From an uncultured Granulicatella sp. (GTDB lineage: Bacteria; Bacillota; Bacilli; Lactobacillales; Aerococcaceae): a stretch of DNA of 18,894 bases. The DNA lies in contig URWJ01000014.1 in NCBI GenBank assembly GCA_900551535.1, positions 1 through 18,894 on the forward strand. The letters are read 5' to 3'. A program made the translations under genes and the position numbers. Below the pieces are notes generated by a model, which had not been told where the DNA came from, did not search any database, and saw nothing but the letters and a program-made list of their open reading frames with translations. Below, one piece after another: positions 1-6,593 of this stretch (position 1 is its first letter; every line of letters begins with the position of its first letter).

Positions 1-141
1 TACAGCTCAGATACGGTTCGTGGGGCAACCTTTACGGTATTTATCCCACTGTTAATGACGGCGTTCTTATACTTCGTCATGACAACGACGATTGCATTCT
101 TTATGGACAAACTAGAAAGGAAGTTACAAGCCAGTGATTAG
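1..141 (+). CDS. Polar amino-acid ABC transporter permease, C-terminal end (partial)
   Basis: Only the last 46 codons are in the window, in the frame beginning at base 1 and ending with TAG at 139-141. The fragment holds one hydrophobic stretch (VFIPLLMTAFLYFVMTTTIA) followed by a short charged cytoplasmic tail. That is how HisM/GlnP-type inner-membrane permeases of polar amino-acid importers end. The assignment rests mainly on the next gene, a GlnQ-type ATPase whose GTG start overlaps this stop by 8 bases, implying translational coupling in one operon. The substrate cannot be read from this fragment. Confidence 0.7.
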   Translation, partial: YSSDTVRGATFTVFIPLLMTAFLYFVMTTTIAFFMDKLERKLQASD

Positions 142-859
142 AACAGAAGAGATTAAAAAACAATACGGCGACAAGCAAGTCTTAAACGGAATTTCCACTC
201 ATATTGAGCAAGGGGAAGTGCTCGTGATTATAGGTCCTTCTGGATCAGGAAAATCGACTTTCTTACGATGCCTAAACTTATTGGAAGAACCTACTAGCGG
301 TAAGGTGTTCTTCAAAGACCAATGCATCAATGAAAAAGGGGTGGACCTCGATAGCGTGCGTCAACACTTAGGAATGGTGTTCCAACACTTCAATTTATTC
401 CCGCATTTAACCGTGTTAGAAAACATCACGATTGGGCCAATTCAATTGAAGAAAATCGACAAGGCGGTCGCAGAACAAAAAGCACATGAGCTTCTAGAGA
501 AAATGGGCTTAGTCGATAAAGCGGATGTCTATCCAAACTCACTATCTGGTGGACAAAAACAAAGAATCGCGATTGCACGTTCACTTGCGATGGAACCCGA
601 TGTGCTCTTGTTCGATGAGCCAACGTCAGCGCTGGATCCAGAAATGGTGGGCGAAGTGTTAAACGTAATGAAGGAACTTGCAGCAGGCGGCATGACCATG
701 GTTGTCGTAACGCACGAAATGGGATTTGCCCGTGAAGTAGGAACGCGTTTAATCTTCATGGACGGTGGCGTGATTGTAGAAGAAGGCCATCCAAAAGAAG
801 TCCTCGAGAATCCACAAATGGAGCGTACACAATCGTTCTTATCAAAAGTATTAATCTAA
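134..859 (+). CDS. glnQ: Polar amino-acid ABC transporter ATP-binding protein (GlnQ family)
   Basis: This 241-residue ATPase would power an amino-acid importer at the inner face of the membrane. Visible motifs are Walker A GPSGSGKST (34-42), the Q-loop in MVFQHFNLFPH, the signature LSGGQ (137-141), Walker B VLLFDE (157-162) and the switch histidine in VVVTHEMGFA. Length and motif order are normal for the GlnQ/HisP family. The start is GTG at 134, with AAAGGAAG (116-123) ten bases upstream, and it overlaps the upstream permease stop. A hairpin terminator follows directly, so this is the last gene of the operon. Glutamine, cystine and other polar amino acids are all possible substrates; sequence alone does not decide. 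Confidence 0.9.
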   Translation: MIRTEEIKKQYGDKQVLNGISTHIEQGEVLVIIGPSGSGKSTFLRCLNLLEEPTSGKVFFKDQCINEKGVDLDSVRQHLGMVFQHFNLFPHLTVLENITIGPIQLKKIDKAVAEQKAHELLEKMGLVDKADVYPNSLSGGQKQRIAIARSLAMEPDVLLFDEPTSALDPEMVGEVLNVMKELAAGGMTMVVVTHEMGFAREVGTRLIFMDGGVIVEEGHPKEVLENPQMERTQSFLSKVLI

Positions 860-867
860 TAGAAGAG

Positions 868-905
868 AAGTCTTATTTGCGATGATGCGGATAAGACTTT
901 TTTTG
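868..905 (+). terminator. Rho-independent terminator after glnQ
   Basis: AAGTCTTAT (868-876) pairs with ATAAGACTT (891-899) around a 14-base loop and runs into a T tract (898-905). It lies 9 bases after the glnQ stop. Confidence 0.85.
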
Positions 906-919
906 TGGGTTGAAAAAAC

Positions 920-966
920 GTAAACAAAATGCTAACAAAGTCAAAGAATGTTAGCAAAATGTTTAC
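920..966. promoter_or_regulatory. Large inverted repeat upstream of adcA, candidate metal-regulator operator
   Basis: Two 17-base arms face each other. The left arm is GTAAAC-aaaa-TGCTAAC (920-936) and the right arm is GTTAGCA-aaat-GTTTAC (950-966). The GTAAAC/GTTTAC and TGCTAAC/GTTAGCA parts are perfectly complementary across a 13-base spacer. The site ends 11 bases before the -35 box of the adcA promoter. Streptococcal AdcR binds TTAAC..GTTAA palindromes next to zinc-uptake genes, and the half sites here (TAAAC, CTAAC, GTTAG, GTTTA) resemble these only loosely. Zinc-dependent control is inferred from the downstream gene. Confidence 0.5.
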
Positions 967-977
967 AGAAAAAATCC

Positions 978-1006
978 TTGCAATGAACCTTGTGAGGTGC
1001 TACAAT
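978..1006 (+). promoter_or_regulatory. Sigma-A promoter of adcA
   Basis: -35 TTGCAA (978-983), 17-base spacer, -10 TACAAT (1001-1006). The start codon is 47 bases beyond the -10. Confidence 0.75.
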
Positions 1007-1052
1007 ACAAAACGTAAGAATTACGATTTAAGAAATGGAGACAGAATATATC

Positions 1053-2579
1053 ATGAAAAAAACAACCTTTATTGGATTATTATTGATGTTTGTACTGGTT
1101 GCCGTTGGATGTGCGCCAAGTAATTCAAACAGCAAAACACAATCAGGAAAGCTAAAAATTTCAACGACCTTCTTTCCGATTTACGATTTTACAAGAAACA
1201 TTGTAGGGGATGAAGGGGACGTAACGCTTGTCATCGGTGCTGGAACAGAGCCACATGACTACGAGCCTTCTGCAAAAGAAATCGCAAAAATGAGCGAAGC
1301 AGATGCACTTGTTTATGATAGCGAGTATATGGAAACATGGATTCCTGCAGTCCTTAAGACTATCGAATCTGATAGCAAAGTCAAAGCAATCAGCGCAACT
1401 AAAGATATGGTACTTCTTCCTGGTGGAGAAGAGGAAGAACACGACCATGACCACGATGGCGAAGGCCACAGCCATGAATATGATCCACACGTATGGTTAT
1501 CACCAGAGCGCGCGATTCAAATGGTTCAAAACATTACGAAGCAGCTAGCGGAAGCTTTCCCTGAGCGTAAAGAAGCTTTCGAGAAAAATGCTAAGGCATA
1601 CATCGAAAAATTAACAGCGTTGCATAATGACTATACAAATGCATTTAAAGATGCCAAACAAAAGAACTTTGTAACGCAACATACAGCATTCCACTATTTA
1701 GCATTAGACTACGGCTTAAACCAAGTCGGAATCACTGGGATTTCACCAGAAGCTGAGCCAAGTGCTGCACGTTTAGCAGAATTAACAAAATACGTGAAAG
1801 AAAACGACATTAAGATTATTTACTTTGAAGAAAATGCTTCTGAGAAAATCGCGAAAACATTAGCGGAAGAAGCAGGCGTTGAGTTAGCCGTTTTAAATCC
1901 AATTGAATCTTTAACAAAAGAGGAAATGGATAAAGGTGAAGACTACATCTCTGTAATGCGCGAAAACCTTGAAGCGTTGAAGAAAACGACAGACCAACCA
2001 GGAAAAGACATCCAACCAGAACACGCAGAAGACGAGAAGACAGTTTCAAAAGGCTACTTCGAAGACAGTGCTGTAAAAGATCGCACACTTTCTGATTACG
2101 CTGGCGAATGGCAATCCGTATATCCTTACTTAGTGGATGGCACTCTTGATCCAGTCTTTGACTACAAAGCAAAAATTGGCAAAAAGATGACAAAAGACGA
2201 GTACAAAGCATACTACACAACAGGATATAAAACAGATATTAAAAATATCAATATCACGGATACAACAATGGAGTTCCAAAAAGAAGATGGAACAACGGTT
2301 AAAGCGGAATACAAATATGTAGGATACAAAATCCTAACATATAAAAAAGGAAACCGCGGCGTCCGCTTCTTGTTTGAAGCTGTGAACCCAGTAGAAGGTG
2401 CTCCTAAATACGTTCAATTCAGCGACCACAACATCGCTCCAGTGAAAGCAGAACACTTCCACATCTTTATGGGAAATGAAAGCCAAGAAAAACTATTAGA
2501 AGAAATGGACAACTGGCCAACATACTACCCATCAAACTTGACAGGGTTGGAAATTGCTCAGGAAATGGTTGCTCACTAA
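1053..2579 (+). CDS. adcA: Zinc ABC transporter substrate-binding lipoprotein AdcA with ZinT domain
   Basis: This 508-residue surface lipoprotein captures zinc for an AdcBC importer. It begins with a lipoprotein signal peptide (MKKTTFIGLLLMFVLVAVGC) with lipobox cysteine C20. A ZnuA-type cluster-9 domain follows to about residue 310, with candidate zinc ligands H68, H146 and H210 and an acidic/His-rich loop at about 126-141 (HDHDHD...HSH). The C-terminal 180 residues form a ZinT domain, recognised by GYFEDSAVKDRTLSDYAGEW and HFHIFMG. This two-domain architecture and length match AdcA of streptococci and enterococci. An in-frame ATG at 1035 overlaps the GGAG ribosome binding site (1037-1040), so ATG 1053 is preferred. 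No adcB or adcC lies nearby, so the gene appears monocistronic and its partners must be elsewhere. Confidence 0.93.
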   Translation: MKKTTFIGLLLMFVLVAVGCAPSNSNSKTQSGKLKISTTFFPIYDFTRNIVGDEGDVTLVIGAGTEPHDYEPSAKEIAKMSEADALVYDSEYMETWIPAVLKTIESDSKVKAISATKDMVLLPGGEEEEHDHDHDGEGHSHEYDPHVWLSPERAIQMVQNITKQLAEAFPERKEAFEKNAKAYIEKLTALHNDYTNAFKDAKQKNFVTQHTAFHYLALDYGLNQVGITGISPEAEPSAARLAELTKYVKENDIKIIYFEENASEKIAKTLAEEAGVELAVLNPIESLTKEEMDKGEDYISVMRENLEALKKTTDQPGKDIQPEHAEDEKTVSKGYFEDSAVKDRTLSDYAGEWQSVYPYLVDGTLDPVFDYKAKIGKKMTKDEYKAYYTTGYKTDIKNINITDTTMEFQKEDGTTVKAEYKYVGYKILTYKKGNRGVRFLFEAVNPVEGAPKYVQFSDHNIAPVKAEHFHIFMGNESQEKLLEEMDNWPTYYPSNLTGLEIAQEMVAH

Positions 2580-2583
2580 AAAA

Positions 2584-2996
2584 CAGGATGTGAGAAAAGG
2601 CGTTCATAGGCGATGACGGTTCGCAGTTTAGCCGTAAGCGGTCTGTAAGACCGTGCGGACTAAACTCGAAAGGCTTGAGCCTATGCCTTTTCGAACTCAA
2701 CTACACAGGATACGAGACCGAACGCTCAGAAATGGAACGTTGGACTGGAACACCGGAAGGAACGTGCAACGTTCTGCGGATGTTTCAGGAAACGCACGCC
2801 ATTTCTGTGAGGTCGAGTTCAACTTCACAGGATGGCAGAAAGACAGAAACTAAGAATGATTTCACAGTGTGAAGTCATTCTGTTTCGTAGTCTTTCGCCC
2901 GCAAAGTTTATTAGACTTTCTTGAATCACGAGTGATGAAAAGAAAGTCAATAAACCACTGCGTATAAATCGATGCAAATAAATCTATGCAGACACC
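2584..2996 (+). ncRNA. Candidate large structured RNA made of three hairpin modules plus a long stem
   Basis: There is no convincing gene between the adcA stop and 3030, but the plus strand folds almost end to end. Module 1: GAAAAGGC/GCCTTTTC (2594-2601/2685-2692) and ATAGGC/GCCTAT enclose TTCG-c-AGTTTAG/CTAAACT-CGAA, capped by CGGTC-tgtaa-GACCG (2639-2653). Module 2: GAACTC/GAGTTC (2693-2698/2815-2820), GACC/GGTC and CAGAAATGG/CCATTTCTG enclose GAACGTTG/CAACGTTC. Module 3: GAAAGAC/GTCTTTC (2838-2844/2890-2896) and GAAAC/GTTTC enclose a 13-bp hairpin (2853-2865/2869-2881). A fourth stem is GTTTATT-a-GACTTTCTT with its complement (2906-2922/2940-2955). ACAGGAT opens each of the first three modules (2583, 2705, 2826). 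It is not RNase P RNA or tmRNA by eye. A known family such as ROOL or GOLLD cannot be excluded without a covariance search. Confidence 0.6.
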
Positions 2997-3030
2997 AAAA
3001 AGCAGGATTCGATATCGAATCCTGCTTTTT
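2997..3030. terminator. Perfect bidirectional terminator ending the structured region
   Basis: The A-rich arm AAAAAGCAGGATTCGAT (2997-3013) and the T-rich arm ATCGAATCCTGCTTTTT (3014-3030) are exact complements, so the hairpin works on either strand. It ends the structured segment downstream of adcA and contains a further copy of CAGGAT. Confidence 0.85.
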
Positions 3031-3037
3031 GTTTACT

Positions 3038-3069
3038 CAAAATTAACTTATAAGTTAATTTTGATTTTT
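3038..3069. repeat. AT-rich palindrome with T-rich tail, copy 1
   Basis: CAAAATTAACTTA (3038-3050) is followed directly by its exact complement TAAGTTAATTTTG (3051-3063) and then ATTTTTT. The 22-base core and the TGATTTTT tail recur exactly at 14357-14386, upstream of a different XRE-family regulator. It may be an operator, a weak terminator or a short mobile repeat. The AAAATTAACTT half-site is reminiscent of sites for DtxR-type manganese regulators in streptococci, but that is recall, not proof. Confidence 0.5.
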
Positions 3070-3180
3070 TAAACGATGCAAAATTATCATAAAAGATAAT
3101 TATCATATATGATAATTTCGGCTTATTTTCCACCCAGAAAAACAGTCGAAAAATGCCTAAACGATGCAGAAAAATAAGCT
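3070..3180. promoter_or_regulatory. Palindrome-rich segment upstream of the pot operon promoter
   Basis: AATTATCAT occurs at 3082-3090 and 3098-3106. The second copy forms a perfect palindrome with ATGATAATT (3109-3117). TAAACGATGCA is a direct repeat at 3070-3080 and 3158-3168. GCTTATTTT (3121-3129) is complementary to AAAATAAGC (3171-3179). This density of symmetric sites just upstream of a promoter suggests regulator binding, but no specific protein can be named. Confidence 0.35.
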
Positions 3181-3213
3181 CTTAAAAAAGTCCTTTTTTT
3201 GGAGTTTGTTTGG

Positions 3214-3258
3214 TTGACTATTACTAAACTTAATGTATAATGGTCTTTGTGTTAGTAA
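3214..3258 (+). promoter_or_regulatory. Promoter of the regulator-potABCD operon with flanking inverted repeat
   Basis: -35 TTGACT (3214-3219), 16-base spacer, -10 TATAAT (3236-3241). TTACTAA (3221-3227) inside the spacer is exactly complementary to TTAGTAA (3252-3258) beyond the -10, centred about three helical turns apart. This is a plausible autoregulatory operator for the XRE-cupin protein encoded immediately downstream. Confidence 0.65.
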
Positions 3259-3283
3259 ACAATTAGTTTAAAAGGAGAAGACA

Positions 3284-3826
3284 ATGGAAATCGGTCATCA
3301 ACTGCGTGCCCTCCGTATTCAAAAGGGTTTAACGCAAGAAGAGTTAGCAGAGAGAACAGATTTGTCAAAGGGATATATCTCGCAATTAGAGAATGATTTG
3401 AGCTCACCATCAATGGATACGTTCTTTGATATTCTTGAAGTGTTGGGATGCCCTGCAGCGGACTTTTTCGATGAGGGGCCAGAAGAAGCACTCACGATTT
3501 ACCGCGAAGAGGATATGACGATGATGGAAGACGTCAAGCACCATACGACGGTCACATGGCTTAATCCAGATTCGAACGAGCATGAGATGGAACCCGTGAT
3601 TCTAGAGTTTGCCGTTGGAGGAGCGTACAAGACGTTCCAACCGTCACTTGCAGAAACATTTGGGTATGTGCTCGAAGGTTCTATTCAGGTCAAAGTCGGT
3701 AAACAAGTTGAAGTAGTTTCCAAAGGAGAGTCCTTCTATTTTGAGGCGAAAGCCAAACACCAAATTAGCAACGCCGCTAAGACAACATCGAAAGTTTTAG
3801 TCGTGGCGACAGATTCATATTTATAA
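3284..3826 (+). CDS. XRE-family regulator with C-terminal cupin domain, likely polyamine-responsive
   Basis: This 180-residue cytoplasmic DNA-binding protein has a Cro/CI-type helix-turn-helix at about residues 6-60 (QLRALRIQKGLTQEELAE...GYISQLEND). A small beta-barrel cupin domain occupies about 105-175 (FGYVLEGSIQVKVG, GESFYFEAKAKHQISNA). The architecture is that of PuuR-type regulators, in which the cupin senses a small molecule. AAAGGAG (3271-3277) sits 6 bases before the ATG. potA starts 22 bases after its stop with no terminator between them, so it is the first gene of the polyamine-uptake operon. Control of potABCD and of itself is inferred from position and from the inverted repeat around its promoter; activator or repressor is unknown. 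Confidence 0.88.
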   Translation: MEIGHQLRALRIQKGLTQEELAERTDLSKGYISQLENDLSSPSMDTFFDILEVLGCPAADFFDEGPEEALTIYREEDMTMMEDVKHHTTVTWLNPDSNEHEMEPVILEFAVGGAYKTFQPSLAETFGYVLEGSIQVKVGKQVEVVSKGESFYFEAKAKHQISNAAKTTSKVLVVATDSYL

Positions 3827-3848
3827 TTAAGAAAGTTAGGTGCTAGCA

Positions 3849-4955
3849 ATGTCAAACAACACAATTATCTCATTTGAGAATGTGAACAAATTTTATGAGG
3901 ACACTCATGTATTAAAAAATATTAACTTCGAAATCGAAAAAGGAAAATTCTATACATTACTAGGGCCTTCGGGATGCGGTAAAACAACAATCTTGCGTAT
4001 CATTGCTGGATTTACAGATGTATCAAACGGAAAAGTGACTTTAAACGGGGCAGACGTTACTAACCTTCCACCAAACAAACGTAAAGTGAACACTGTTTTC
4101 CAAGACTACGCATTATTCCCACATATGAACGTATTCGAAAATATCGCGTTTGGATTACGCTTAAAGAAAACTCCAGAAAACATCATTAAAGAAAAAGTGG
4201 CAGACGCTTTAAAAATGGTGCAATTATCAGGCTACGAAAACCGTGAAATCTCACAAATGTCTGGTGGGCAACAACAACGTGTGGCCATCGCCCGCGCTCT
4301 TGTCAATGAACCAGAAGTGCTACTACTTGATGAACCATTATCAGCATTAGACTTAAAACTTCGTACAGACATGCAATATGAACTTCGTGAATTGCAACAA
4401 CGTTTAGGAATCACATTTATCTTCGTAACGCATGACCAAGAAGAAGCGTTGGCGATGAGTGATGAAATCTTCGTTATGAGCAAAGGGGAAATCGTTCAAT
4501 CAGGAACGCCAGTTGATATTTACGATGAGCCAATCAACCGTTTCGTTGCGGACTTTATCGGTGAAAGTAATATCGTTGATGGGGTTATGAAGGAAGACTA
4601 CCTTGTAGAATTCGTTGGTAAAGAGTTCGAGTGTGCCGATGCCGGTATGCGTCCAAACGAAAAAGTTGAAATCGTGATTCGTCCAGAAGACTTATCGTTA
4701 ACGTCTATCGAAAAAGGAAAATTAACAGTTGAAGTGGACACTCAATTATTCCGCGGAGTTCACTACGAAATCATCTGCTATGACGAAAATGGCAACGAAT
4801 GGATGATTCACTCAACTCGTAAGGCAGAAGTTGGATCAAAAGTGGGCTTATACTTCGAACCACAAGACATCCACGTAATGCGTTTTGGAGAAAGTGAAGA
4901 AGACTTCGACGCTCGTTTAGAAAGCTACGAAGACGAGGTAGAAGAAAATGACTAA
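3849..4955 (+). CDS. potA: Spermidine/putrescine ABC transporter ATPase PotA
   Basis: This 368-residue protein is the cytoplasmic ATPase energising polyamine uptake through PotBC. Walker A is GPSGCGKTT (39-47). Further motifs are the Q-loop VFQDYALFPH, signature MSGGQQQRVAIARAL, Walker B VLLLDEPLSALD and switch FVTHDQEEAL. The C-terminal third is the TOBE-type regulatory domain found in PotA/MalK-class ATPases, ending in an acidic tail. A GTG at 3840 overlaps the probable ribosome binding site (AGGTG), so ATG 3849 is preferred. The stop overlaps the potB start by 8 bases, indicating coupled translation. Confidence 0.95.
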   Translation: MSNNTIISFENVNKFYEDTHVLKNINFEIEKGKFYTLLGPSGCGKTTILRIIAGFTDVSNGKVTLNGADVTNLPPNKRKVNTVFQDYALFPHMNVFENIAFGLRLKKTPENIIKEKVADALKMVQLSGYENREISQMSGGQQQRVAIARALVNEPEVLLLDEPLSALDLKLRTDMQYELRELQQRLGITFIFVTHDQEEALAMSDEIFVMSKGEIVQSGTPVDIYDEPINRFVADFIGESNIVDGVMKEDYLVEFVGKEFECADAGMRPNEKVEIVIRPEDLSLTSIEKGKLTVEVDTQLFRGVHYEIICYDENGNEWMIHSTRKAEVGSKVGLYFEPQDIHVMRFGESEEDFDARLESYEDEVEEND

Positions 4956-5760
4956 ACAATCGCGTCTATTATTTTCCATTCCATACTTTATCTGGTTGTT
5001 ATTATTCGTAGTAACGCCACTTGGAATGATTTTCTATAAATCATTCTTCGACATCAATGGTCAAGTAACGCTTGGAAACTACACGAACTATTTCGCGTCA
5101 GGAAACTACTTAGAAATGACATTCAACTCAGTGTGGTACGCATTTCTTGTAACGCTTGTAACGCTACTCGTGAGTTATCCAACAGCACTTTTCCTAAGTC
5201 GTACAAAGCATAAACAATTATGGCTTTTATTAATCATCTTACCAACATGGGTAAACCTACTATTAAAAGCCTATGCATTTATCGGAATCTTTAGCCAAAC
5301 AGGAACAGTGAACAACTTCCTTTCATTATTTGGATTGGCACCACAAGAATTCCTATTCACTGACTTCAGTTTCTTAACGGTAGCAGCGTATATCGAGTTA
5401 CCATTTATGATTTTGCCAATCTTCAACTCTATCGAAGAGTTGCCAGGTTCACTCATTGCGGCAAGCCGCGACCTTGGGGCAACAAAATGGGATACGTTTA
5501 GACGTGTCATCGTTCCATTATCGATGAACGGGGTGCGCAGTGGAGTACAAGCCGTATTTATTCCATCACTCTCACTCTTCATGTTGACTCGTTTAATTGG
5601 AGGAAACCGCGTGATTACACTTGGTACAGCCGTTGAACAACACTTCTTAGTAACACAAAACTGGGGAATGGGTTCTACAATCGGGGTTGTATTGATTGTA
5701 GCGATGATTATTTTAATGTTTATTACAAGAGACCGTAGAAAAGGAGGCGTATCAGAATGA
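4948..5760 (+). CDS. potB: Spermidine/putrescine ABC transporter permease PotB
   Basis: This 270-residue integral membrane protein has about six hydrophobic segments, beginning at residues 6-27 (SIPYFIWLLLFVVTPLGMIF). The cytoplasmic EAA loop that docks onto the ATPase is visible as AASRDLGATKWDTFRRVIVP. Length and motif order are standard for PotB. It overlaps potA upstream, and its TGA shares ATGA with the potC start (5757-5760). It forms the translocation channel with PotC. Confidence 0.94.
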   Translation: MTKQSRLLFSIPYFIWLLLFVVTPLGMIFYKSFFDINGQVTLGNYTNYFASGNYLEMTFNSVWYAFLVTLVTLLVSYPTALFLSRTKHKQLWLLLIILPTWVNLLLKAYAFIGIFSQTGTVNNFLSLFGLAPQEFLFTDFSFLTVAAYIELPFMILPIFNSIEELPGSLIAASRDLGATKWDTFRRVIVPLSMNGVRSGVQAVFIPSLSLFMLTRLIGGNRVITLGTAVEQHFLVTQNWGMGSTIGVVLIVAMIILMFITRDRRKGGVSE

Positions 5761-6593
5761 AATTAGAAAATAATAGTAAGTGGAGTAATTTCTACTTAGT
5801 GTTTGTATTTGTAGTCTTATATGCGCCCATTTTTTACTTGATTTTTTACTCATTTAACAGTGCTGGTAGCATGAACGGATTCGAGAGTTTCACACTTGAC
5901 CACTATAAAGCCGTTCTTGCTGACACACGTTTAATCGGAATTGTGTTAGATACACTGATTCTTGCACTCTTATCAGCACTTATTGCGACAGTGATTGGAA
6001 CACTTGGAGCCATCATGATCCATTACATCCGTTCAAACCGTCGCAAACAAGTATTATTAGGCTTTAACAATATTTTGATGGTATCTCCTGACGTTATCAT
6101 CGGTGCCAGCCTTTTAATTCTCTTCACAGTGGTTGGATTCAAACTCGGCTTTATGTCGGTATTACTTGCGCACATCGCGTTTAACATTCCAATCGTTGTA
6201 CTAATGGTTTTACCAAAATTATCAGAAATGAACCCATCGATGATTACAGCGGCTCGTGACTTAGGTGCTACAAGCTCACAAGTATTAACACGCATCGTTT
6301 TACCAGCGATTACACCAGGAATTCTCAGTGGATTCTTTATGGCATTTACGTATTCATTAGACGACTTCGCCGTGACATTCTTCGTAACAGGAAATGGATT
6401 CTCAACGATTGCCGTTGAAATCTACTCACGTGCGCGCCAAGGAATCAGCTTAGAAATCAATGCCTTAAGTACATTGATGTTCCTATTCTCATTATCACTT
6501 GTAATTGGATATTACTTCATTCAAAAATTCCAACAAAAACGATTGAATGGGAAGGCTTCTGAGAGTGACTTATTGAAAGGAGTCACACTATGA
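5757..6593 (+). CDS. potC: Spermidine/putrescine ABC transporter permease PotC
   Basis: This 278-residue second channel subunit has an N-terminal membrane segment (FYLVFVFVVLYAPIFYLIFY) and about six helices overall. Its EAA-loop motif TAARDLGATSSQVLTRIVLP contacts PotA. The characteristic YSLDDFAVTFF stretch of PotC proteins is present. ATGA overlaps link it to potB before it and potD after it, so the operon is translated as a tightly coupled block. Confidence 0.94.
   Translation: MKLENNSKWSNFYLVFVFVVLYAPIFYLIFYSFNSAGSMNGFESFTLDHYKAVLADTRLIGIVLDTLILALLSALIATVIGTLGAIMIHYIRSNRRKQVLLGFNNILMVSPDVIIGASLLILFTVVGFKLGFMSVLLAHIAFNIPIVVLMVLPKLSEMNPSMITAARDLGATSSQVLTRIVLPAITPGILSGFFMAFTYSLDDFAVTFFVTGNGFSTIAVEIYSRARQGISLEINALSTLMFLFSLSLVIGYYFIQKFQQKRLNGKASESDLLKGVTL

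Noticed and set aside
1035..1052. Earlier ATG for adcA
   Set aside because: It overlaps the Shine-Dalgarno and would put charged residues in front of a good lipoprotein signal peptide.
2653..2872. Overlapping open frames of 65-66 codons in the adcA downstream region
   Set aside because: No ribosome binding site, no recognisable domain, and the bases are accounted for by paired stems in an RNA fold.
2584..2996. RNase P RNA, tmRNA or SRP RNA
   Set aside because: The universal landmarks I know for these (for example GAGGAAAGTCC of RNase P) are absent.
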